Of a DNA stretch of 64,000 nt, positions 23,897 through 35,100 are shown piece after piece (position 1 is the stretch's first letter; the number at the start of each line of letters is the position of its first letter). A program made the position numbers and the translations under genes. Under the pieces are notes generated by a model that made no database searches, was not told where the DNA came from, and saw only the letters and a list, made by a program, of their open reading frames with translations. The DNA comes from Malania oleifera (taxonomy: Eukaryota; Streptophyta; Magnoliopsida; Santalales; Ximeniaceae), in contig NC_080418.1 of NCBI RefSeq assembly GCF_029873635.1, positions 150,901,748 through 150,965,747 of the forward strand. Reading direction: 5' to 3'.

Positions 23897-24917
23897 AAAA
23901 ATTTCTCCAAATTAATTGTTGTACCATATATATATATATATCCTAATAATTTAAAAGAAAGACTAAATATTTACAAAAGAAATAAATTTTCATACTACAA
24001 ATACGGTAGAAACTGTATAAATTATTTTGTGGTCACTTTTTATCATTTTAGATTAAGAATAATAAATATTCCTAAAACAAGTAAATTTTTTTACCACATA
24101 GAACTCCTACCTCAATTTCACTCTATGTTTCGCTCACATCACTCCCATAATAGTCACATTAAACCAAATGCACATGAAATAAACACGCACTCCAAAAACC
24201 CTCTCCCACAATTCCTACAATTAGATACCCTCTCAAAATATCCTAAACCCTAGCCTCCTACTTATCCACCCCCTTGCCTAGCCTACAACCTACCCTCTCC
24301 AATTTGCCCTGTTTTTTTTTTTTTTTTTTGTTTCAATTTGCCCTGTTCAACTAAAGAAATTCATTTCTTTTTTTTTTTTTTGTTCTAGAGCTCAAAGATA
24401 ATAAGGGCAAATTGGGAAAGTAAAATAAAAATCATGCAATAACAATTGGAAACCCTCTTAGGCACAATAGGTAGCAAGGGCATATTTAGGAGGTGGGGAA
24501 TAAAGGGCAGTCATGCAGTAACAAACCCTTCACCCTCTATCTATTCCCCTAGATTTTTCACAGCAAAGGGGAGGCAGTAACCCAACAGGCATTCCCTTTA
24601 GAGTCAACTATAAGACTATAACTTCCTCTCTTCATTCTTTTTAGCACTCTTCCCTATTCTGATCCTCTTTCTATTCTCTCTCTCCTTTTAATTTTGGCCA
24701 TTCATGGAGTTTCTATGTTCCTTGCTTGAACACAAGAATGCATGCACCAATTCGTTATTACTCATGACTTTGACATGCCCACAAATTGTACACTGCTAAA
24801 AACACAGCATGCATAATGAAAATGCTAATGATAAGATGCATATTAGAAATAATTTACTCAGAAGGGGTGAAAAAGATTCAAGAAGAGATTCACAAATCCC
24901 CCACCCCCAACCCCAGC

Positions 24918-24944
<27 letters not shown>
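24918..24944 (+). repeat. (TC)n microsatellite
   Basis: A perfect dinucleotide run of about 13 units in intergenic DNA. Confidence 0.95.
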
Positions 24945-24951
<7 letters not shown>

Positions 24952-26161
24952 TCTTGGGAGGTTGGACAAACATATAAAAAAAAATAGAAAGGAGACAAAC
25001 CCACATGCCAAAGCTAGAAGTGGAAAGAAGAAAGATTGAAAAAATAAAAACCTCTCCCCTTTGGTCTACTTCAGTTCAACCTAGTGAAGACAAAATAGAA
25101 AAGAAAAACGAGTCCTGTTTTCCTCCTGAATTAGAGAGGAAGAGGAGAAAACAAATGAAAAAAAAACTACTTTAAAAGAATAAAATACAACAATTAAATA
25201 CCATTAAAAAATTGGTTTGAATAAAATTGAATCTATACAGGGTATGATTGTGACTAAAGTTGAACATCATTTTTTCCTCATTGCCTCCTCTCGTCTTCTT
25301 CTCTATAAGTTCCTCTTCTCTCTTATTTCTCACAAACCTTGCAGGGTGTAAAAAACCGAAAAACAAATAAAATAGGCAAAAAAAAACTCCCAATCGGCAG
25401 CAGGGGCATCACTAACCAAAGGAAAAAAAATAAGCCTGAGATCAATGTTCAGCAACATTACTACCTACACTCAGATCTTGGAACCAAGGAGAGAGCATGC
25501 AACATGAGTCCAAAACTCCAAACTGAATGTCCCCACTGCACCAAATTGGAAAAATGAAAAGCAAAAGAAAATAAATGAAGGTTCCCATTCCTACCATGCA
25601 TATTGAGATCCCAATAGATCACCAACAAAAACTCTGAAAAAATCCAAATTAACATGCCAATGACAACCTTCCATGCAGTAACAAGTCCACGGGTTTCGCA
25701 TTGGACATAAATTTCACACAAATATAGCTGAGGAATGCAAAATTCAATGCTGCTTGCTGAGAAAATTTCACAATATGTAAATAATCATCTTAATTATCAC
25801 ACAGGATCTACATTGAAAAACTGTAAGAACATGGGTGACAAATATCAGATTATGAGAGACTTGAGATTACAAACAACATCGGATCTCCAAATTACCACAA
25901 CCGAGGGACACCATGTACAACATAATATTCAACTATACTTCCAGGTTCTAACATTATCAGACTCCTGACTGGTTTTGACAGTGGCTTCCTTATACCGAGG
26001 GACACCTTTCATGCCCATGACTGTAAATTGAACTCTCAGCATTTCTTGACATGGGCTCTTCCACCCATCTTAGTTGTGGAAGTTTTGAGAATGAAAAAGC
26101 CAGTAGCAACCTCCAAATGAGTCCACCCTGCACATTAGCTGACCACATTATGCTGAACTTC

Positions 26162-29100
26162 TTAAGTCTGACTCACATCACTTCCTTCAAGATCCCTGAC
26201 AAAGGTTCTGAGACATCCATTGATAATACGAGGTGCTGATCCATCACAGAATCGTTTTGCAAGATCAACAGCCTTCATGAATATACACAACTAACTAAAG
26301 TGAAAATCAGCAGCCTTCTCAAATAGCAAGATGCACAAATAAAGTGAACATGGTGGGGAAAGTACATACACACCAAAGGGAAGATTGTAAAACAAGGTAA
26401 TCAAAAAAAAGGGAGAGAAAAAATATAACCTCATTAATGACAATCTGATGCCGTGTTTTTATCTCTGTTATTTCAGACATTGCCAAGTGGAGAATACAGA
26501 GCTCCAGAATCCTGCCGTTTGGCTCATTCTAAGGAAAAATAAATTAAGAATACATGAGATATTTATGGGTTAGTGAATAAATGGGATGCAATTATTTTTA
26601 GCCCACACTTAATAGCTTAAGCATTTAGGTGAATCAGTTCCTTGATGTGGTATCAAAGCCTTATTAACACAAAGGTTCAGAGTTTGAATCCTTGACATCG
26701 CCATTCTTGGATTATATTTCAGAACAAGGTAAAAGAATGGGCCTCTGATTTGTCCATGCTTTAAACCTAAAGGGCTTGCTCATGAGGGCGCAAGTTAGCT
26801 AACCTAAGCCCTCACTTAGCAACTTAAGCTTTTAGGTGAACTGATTCCTTGATAGTTATTGCCAACTCTATGATCTAATAAGTTCAGTAAGACCAAAGAA
26901 GTTCAGAAATCGAAGGGGCAAGTGAGGAGCTCTAAAGTTGGCTATGAAGTCAATTGCTAAAGCCTCCAATAAAAGTTAAAGGGATCATGCTTGAAATTAA
27001 AAAGAAAAGGCATCAATAACCATACATGATAATCAAACAATGTAAATATACCAAAAAAAATTTACAACTTTTTTTTTAAAAATTTTTTTCCTAGGTAAAT
27101 GGTAGGTAGTGAAGGGGAATGGAAGTTCAAAGACTGCATAAATGTGGGCTCACCATTAGGTCATCCCAGTCCTCTTGACAACAACCAGTTTTATAGTTAT
27201 AAATGGAACCCAATATTGTCATAATTCTGCTTCATTGAAACAAGTGAATTTAAATTGTTTCATGAAATCCTAAATGTGATTCTATTCATCCAAATGAAAT
27301 GAAACTCATTTCAACTAATAATGAAAATAAAAATGGACTCAAAATGACACACCAAGGCTCTCTAATTTAACAGTAAGCAAAGATCACCCTCCCTTCTCGC
27401 CCACCCCACAAAAAAATGCAGTCAGTTGTCAGGAAACTTGCACTCCACCAGCGACTGTCCTTGCCAGACATTATTTTCTTCAATCACTTTTACATTTATG
27501 CACAACAATGAACATCAGAACAATTAATAATCAATTTCCGAAATTTCTGGTTCAGTTAAAATAGTTGCAGGATAAGTATCTGTACTTTCACATTCCCCCA
27601 CATTACTTTCCTAGATGCTCTTTCTTGCACAACTTCTTTAACAACCAAGTGGACAATATGGACCAAGCCAAAAAAAGACACTATGGACTAGTACAGTTTT
27701 TGTTGAGTGTGTGATAATCAAGGGTATGTCAGTTGAGGGGATATTAGTTTTAATATAATTTAAAAACTAAAATTAGAGACTCAGGTATGTGCTCCTATGC
27801 CTCTTCTCGGAATCCCTCTCTCCCCACAGTTTCCAAGAGAAGTTTACATAATTCCTCAAGATTTTTAGCTACTTCTAATTTCCTAAATTTAAAACTGACA
27901 GCAAGAAAAGACATGTATAATCTATTAACTAAGCATTCAAGAGCCTAGAAATTTAACTAGAACTATTCATGAAACCTTCACATAGATTGATATCTTTCTC
28001 CTTGAACATATTTACTTCCTTTTCCCCACTCAAAGTCATCCACATGAATGTTGGCTGGATAAGAATGCACGTGCTTGTTATTAATGGCAGTGTCAAGGAC
28101 TTAAAAAATAAAATTAAATCATGGTTAGGCTAAGTAAAACCCATAACGTCAGTTCATAATATGTGGATGACACTTTATGAACTTACAACCAGTATAATCT
28201 ACCTCTGAACAACAGCACCAATGATTTATAACAAAGAGAATTGCGCTAGCAGAAACATATAAAGCAGGCAATTATGGAAAAAGTAGCAATCTGAGTTTCA
28301 GACCTTCCAATTCGATGGAACAACCTTGTCAATAACAAGCACATGACTATCCCACCTATCCACGACTGCAACCAAAAGGCTCCTCGTAAAACTGCAATGA
28401 AGCATACAAACAATTAGCTCTGGACAGGAGAGAATTGTGTGATGTGCCTGCATGTGAGACTTGTTACTTCTTAGTTCCTAGTTCTTACTATTACAATTAT
28501 AATTATCCACTAAGCACGTTTATACTTTACCGCAAAATTAGTTTGCTATATACCAACTTTGGCGGGGCTGAAAGAACTGCAGTCTCTGAAATTAAAAACA
28601 GCACAAAATGTATCCATGTCACTAAAAAGAAAAGACGCAAAGGGAAAACAAAAATTGAGCAGGCATAAAAAGCATTGAAGTCAGCTCAAGACAGCAGTAG
28701 CATAACAATAACAGGTTTGATTAAGCTTTATTAAAAAATTGATACATATTTTCATGAATATCCCACATGAAGTGATAGTAAGCTCAATACAAAGTTCACC
28801 AACCACATCAAAGCACAACGCCTTCCATTGCCAAACCCGTTGCTCAACCCCTCATTGATTAAAGCTTACACTACTCCAGTTCAAGTAAAATCAAGTTCAC
28901 ATAGCATGATCCTTATGTTCACACTGGAAGATGTACTTATGGAAGTATGGATTTGTCCTAGTACAACAATTTTCTAAAAATGACAAGTGACAACCTAGAT
29001 CACTCTGTCTGTTCCCACTATCGCCGCTCAGAGCAAATTCGTCCACAATCCACACTTTTACTTTTCCGAATTCACAGATTGACATACCAAACTCGCAACT

Positions 29101-32100
29101 TTGTTCAAAATACCAAGTTTTTTTTTTTTTTTTTTTAATACTCGTACAGATTTCCAACTTATCGGGATACCAGATATTAATCTAAAACATCTGTGAAGAA
29201 GAATAAGAAGAAGCCATGGCTGCAGCTAAGGAGAGATATTGTCAAGAAGAAGAAGAAGCAACCATCAAGTCAGCAACAAGCTGTAGCTACTGACAAAATT
29301 TCCATTTTTCTAGTCTTTCGCTCCATCGTGTTAAAGGATTTAAAAGGAAAAAAAAACCTCTCTCCATGTAAATGAGTGTTTATATACATGGTTGGACCCA
29401 AAACCCAATAGACTTAAGCTTTTGGGTCAAATTGGTGTTCACTCATGTGTATCAAGCTCACCATGGACTCCTTCAGTGCTAACAAGAAATATTAGAGCCA
29501 ACGGTTTGTAACTCTGGGTGAGCAACATCGTAAAAGTCAAGATGCGAAGCCAATTCTCCTGACGTGCTAACAGTTGGAGGACCAAGTGTGTGACCAAGGC
29601 CAATAAGGATCATCTTGGCTTGAAAGATGGCTCCGAATAGGGTCAATACGTGAGATGTAGGATTGATTTGGAGGCACCTAGAATGCAATCTGAGCCACGT
29701 AAGACGCAGTGGAAAGGCCCACTTGAGCAACTGTTGGAGAATTGGGCATTTCCACACCTTTATTTTGTTTCATATTCCTATACGCCTCTGCTGTTCATTC
29801 CTATTAACATTACACCCTCAACATAGATTATAGTCGGAAGATAAAACGTATCTACTATATGTATTAAATAACCCCCGTATATAATTGATTATATTTAAGT
29901 AACAATCACGGTAATTATATATTTGACGTGCCATTGATGTTATCAAGACGCTGCTCCTCTAATATTTTTTTTTTTTATATTATATTTGCACTCTTGCTCC
30001 ATTCTATGATATTTTGGTGACAACAATGTAAAATGAATTGGATAACTATGTGATGTAGAACAAGATGCAAGACTTTGGGAAGATTTGTGTTGGAGACTAC
30101 TTAAGAAGAATTATATCGAGAATTGTTGGGTTTAATTAGTAGTTTACTATGTGTTTAGTTTAATTAGTATAGTATTGGGTGTATTTTTGGGGCTTGTTTG
30201 TAGTAGTTGTGTATTTTAGGGCTATGCTTGTAATGTAATGTAGTTTCAAGGGTTTATGTGTAATTTTCATATGAAGAGGCTTTCTTGTAAATAGTGTGTG
30301 AAAGCCATGTTGTAGCAGTTCTTGATGAATTTGAATTGAAGTGAACGTGAGTTTTCCCCCTGATATTTCCTCTCTCCTCCCTTCTCCTTCCTTTCTTCAA
30401 ATTTCTCCATGGCTGCAGAACCTCAATGCTGCCCCTGGCATCACTATGCCTTGCCACACCATAAAAGATTATCAACCAAGCAGGACCTTAGCCGCGGCTC
30501 CAGTTTTTCAACCTAGATCATCCACAGTGCTCTAAGTTGTTTTGGAAACCCAAGACAACAAGCCAGTCATTGGTCTACTACTCTACCGACTTCATTCCAC
30601 AATGGGAGTGAGTCTCATCAATACTCTAACCCTAAGTTTAGGAAAGGTCTTGGATTTGGATTTGAGTAGAGTTGTTGTAATAAAAAATTGTATTGAATTT
30701 TTCCAATTCCACCCAAATCCAAATCCAAGGCGTTCATGCTCCCAAGCGCAGGATAAAGGCTCTGTATATCCCATAGGAGCTACAAGGTTTTCACTATGAA
30801 ATATCGACACTGCTGAGTTTCCTTTGACATTGATGAACTCTCAAACTTTTGACTCAGGATTCAGGAGTCATTAACATTAACAATGAAATATCAGGCAACT
30901 AAGTTTCCTTCAACATTGATGAACCCTAAAGCATTTGGCTCAGGAGTCAGAAGTCAGGAGTCTTAATGCAGCATGATTCCATTGAGGAAGCTACACACTT
31001 TGTCAATGCAAGGTGGAAAAATGCAAAGAAAAACACAAACCACACAAAACATTTCAAGCCAATATTACTTCAAACATAGATGGCAATGGTACACAGAATG
31101 TTAATGCCCCATGCAAGCCCACTAGCCCATGAGCTTTTGGGCTGGTTAACTAGTTCAAAATGCTTAAACCAAGTTCATTATTTATAGACTTCCTCACACT
31201 CATAAGCCACACAAATATCCCCTCCACAGCCCATGTGGGACTGAGATTGGAGTATCCATTACCTAGTCTCAACTCTCAACCGAGGGGTACATGTATCCAC
31301 TCTACTCAACTATCCAACTCCCCATAGGCTAACACACCTCCATGCCACGTCTAGTGCCCCACATGTATAACAAGAGTATCGCTCAGCTGCTCTAGTACCA
31401 TCTGTAATGTCCTAAACCAAGCCACTAGCCCAAGAACTTTTGGGCTGTCAACTAGTCCAATATGCTTAATTTAAGTAACTTAGTAGTAGGCCGTAGGCTT
31501 TCCCAAGCTCTTTTTTTTTTTTTCTTTTGCTGGGCGGCTTTCCCAAGCTTGTTAGCCACATAGATATTCCATCCATAACTGATGAACTTGTACTTTAAAT
31601 TTTTATTATAGCATTAAAATTTTAAAGTATTCACTTCCACATGCTATCATACCATCAATTTAACTATAATACTTCATGAAATAAAATATCATAACAACAA
31701 CAACAACAACAAGACTTCAGTCTACTAGGTGGAGTCGGCTACATGAATCATATTTCGCCAATTCACCCAATCGAGAGTTTTTTCCTTTATTAGATTAAGG
31801 GCTATTAAATCCTTCCTCACTACCTCATTCCAAGTTATTTTAAGCCTACTTCTACCTCTTTTCATGCCAGAAACAATAACAAACTCACTCCTCCTCATAG
31901 GTGTTCTACTAGGCCTATTTTTCAAATATTCAAATCATACATGCCGCCCCTCCCTTATCTTGTCTTCGACCGATGCCATGCCTAAATTATTGTGTATATG
32001 CTCATTTTTTATTTTATCTTTTAATGTAATACCACTCATCCACCTTAACATTCGCATTTCAACAATTTTTACTTTTTGTACATGTTGTTTCCTAACATTC

Positions 32101-35100
32101 TAAACCATAAAGCATAACCGGCCTTATAGCCGTCTCATAAAACTTTCCTTTTAATTTTAAAGGTATTCTACGATCACATAACACACCTAACGCACTCCTC
32201 CATTTTAAAACATCATCATTACAAAAATTTCAAAATAAGTAGATGCATCTCAAAATTTTTCAGTATTGAAAAATTAAAACATCTACATGCGGACTAGGAC
32301 TATAAATTGTTTTCTCTCTTCTTCTATTTCTTCTCTCTTTATTTCTCTCTCTCTCTCCCTCTCTCTCGAGTGCGCACGCACACGCACACACATACACATG
32401 TATATTTACTACTTACTAGCACACACACATTATACATTGAACTAATGCAATTCATGTGTAATATTTTTTGAATCTATTTTTTATAAAATAATTAGCTATT
32501 TTATTTCTTTTTAAATTTCATTTCTATATCTCTATGTTTATTCTCTAAAAATTAAATTTCTTTTCTATATCTCTATGTTTATTCTCTAGTCTAATCCATT
32601 ATGAATTATTGTAAGTATTGGGCAGTAATAATAAAAATTTTATTGAAATTTAGAATTTTTATGAGAATATTTTAAAACGTTAAAAAGTAGACACTAGACG
32701 AGCAATAGGTAATAATGAGTTAGTTATATGTAGTTATGAGACACATGATGTTTTCCTATATTGTCCTTAGTTTTATTATTCAACTAATATTTATATAAAG
32801 ATTCTTGAGGTACGTAAAGTCAACACTGAAACCAAAAAAAAAACCTTTTATATGTGTATAGATAAATAAAAGACATTAATAGACTCTCTGCTCTGGGCAA
32901 AAATGCTGCATGGGACTTGGAGTAGCAGAACAAATAAGGAGTCAGAAAACCAGGGAGGGGCTCACAGATTTGACCGCATTTCTAAATTTCTGACAATGAT
33001 TAAACTATGACAAAATTTTCAGATATTTGAGTTTAACTCCCATTGATGCAGGACCAAAGTCCAATCAAAGTGGACACCAAAATGAAAAAATGTATGTTGT
33101 GTATAGATATATATAAAAGACATTAATGGAGATTCTTTACTCTGAAATGTTGAATGGGACTTGGGAGTAGCAGAATAAATAAATAAATAAAAAGTCAAAA
33201 AACTAGAAAGGAATTCAGGGATTTGACCCCATTTCTAAATTTCCTAAACTTATTAAAATACCACAGAGCTTTTCTAATTATTCGAGTTTAACCCCCATTG
33301 ATTCAAGACCGAAGTTTAATAATTTCAATTCACAATTCCAAGATAAGGCTGCATACTTTAGACCTATTGTGGTCCACCCCTTCACCAGACCCTGCATACG
33401 CAGGAGCTTTTGTGCACCGGGCTGCCCTTTTAATTCCAGTTTTCCAGTAGGGCTAAACTAATACACAAGGGCCTATTCATAGGTTTGCAATGCTTGGAAG
33501 ATAAACAAACTGATTTAAGAAACTTAAATAACAAAAACATTAGTTTCTAAATTATAATATCCTAGAATCTTGCTTCCAAAACAAAAATGTTATAGAATCT
33601 TGTAGATTCGACCTCAATAAAATTACCCTAAATAAAACAAACGAAAATATAATAAAAATTAAGAAATTAAAATAGATCTTGTTTGCACTGCATCACCCAT
33701 TTTCAAAGTGGAGGCAACTTTGAAAATCCACAACTTAGCATGCATATGTACCTGTTGATCAATTTGCAGTGCAAACACCTACAAAATGTGGAGTATGGGA
33801 GTGATTGGTGAGATTGGGTGTGATACTGGAATCGTTATGCCTACCCTTGTCAAGGTGTAGGAAAGTTGTTCTATTGGATAAGGGATACCCTGTGATATAG
33901 GGGATCAAAATCATAGAATTTGTAGAAATCACAAAAACATGGAGAAGTAAGGGAGGAGAACCAACTCATATTAGAGAAGGCAGAGACAAGGTAAACAGAG
34001 TAAGGTTAGAGAGAGAGATAAAGTCACACTAAGGCTGATTGTATTAGCACTGGGCTATTTGAAATGTTGAGTTGAAGGTATGTACACTATTAACATTACA
34101 AGTTTTTATACCCATCCCCAAGTATTTAGAAACAAGTCCCAATATTTGCCCTAAATCTAGCTAATCTCAATTGCCATATGCTTCAAAGTATCTCTTAATA
34201 TAAATAGAACCCTCCTTTTATAATTTTGACATTTATTATTGTTGACTTTACTCATCTTCCTTTTCTGAGATTAGCTCTTTTGGGTATGTGCTTCATAGTT
34301 AACTCCTTCCCTTTGATTGTAGTCAAGTCTGTTGCAATTTTGGTTCTCTTGACATCAGCGAGGTATCTATTTGTGAATCCTCAAAAGTCATGTGGGCAAT
34401 ATGTGTCATGGTGTGGGTTAGTGGCCGAGCTTTCAATTACTCACCCAGGCTCTGTTTTGAGTTGCTTCAACCCTAGACCCATATTGTCATTGCCTTTCCA
34501 ATGATGATGGCAGAGGTAGAGTTGTTCCTCCACTTGTCCCCCCTTGTTCTTATGCTCCTACTACCTAGATTCCTGTTAAGGTTTCAATTTTCTTTTGAGC
34601 TTCTTTGGCCTCCCATGGCTAGTTAGTCAATGATGCTTTTCTATTTTGGATTTTCAGGGGACTACTTTGTTTCTTGGGCAATGAATGGCTTGCTTCGCCT
34701 AGGCAAAAGTGCATATCTAGGGTATGGTTGAGTCTTTGGTCTATGCTCGTCCTCCTATAAGTAATCAATTATGGCCTCCCAAATGCCACGTGGCTGATTG
34801 GTAGGGCCTTTGCATCATCTTTCAAGGAAGTGCACAAAGACTGTACAAAGAGTACCGATTGAATTTTTCAAAACCCAATGGGGGCTGCATGGATCCGCCC
34901 CTAGAAATTGCAGTATAACAAAAATGAAAGAACCTAGAAACATGGAACAACGGGGCTTCATCAATAAAATGTGTACTTCTGAAATAACCAAGTGTTTCCA
35001 ACTAAATGAATGAATAAAGGGGACTCAAAAACCACCTCAGTAAACCTAAGAGATTTTCTTTCATTGTTTTTTTAAAGGCATTACAATTTTAATCAAAGAA

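Larger units (their letters stand above)
22721..26161. other. Intergenic region between TBP and the NusB gene
   Basis: It holds the TBP upstream region, a TRIM (23595-23896), AT-rich DNA, a (TC)n run at 24918-24944 and, at its right end, the 3' untranslated region of the NusB gene. Open frames here are short, low in complexity and unrecognised. Confidence 0.6.

Noticed and set aside
28897-29157. 86-residue minus-strand frame in the NusB intron
   Set aside because: It is not flanked by matching splice phases, shows no NusB similarity and starts in a T-tract.
34226-34504. 92-residue plus-strand frame in the NusB intron
   Set aside because: Hydrophobic and Cys-containing but no motif. A copia gag zinc knuckle was considered and the Cys/His spacing does not fit.
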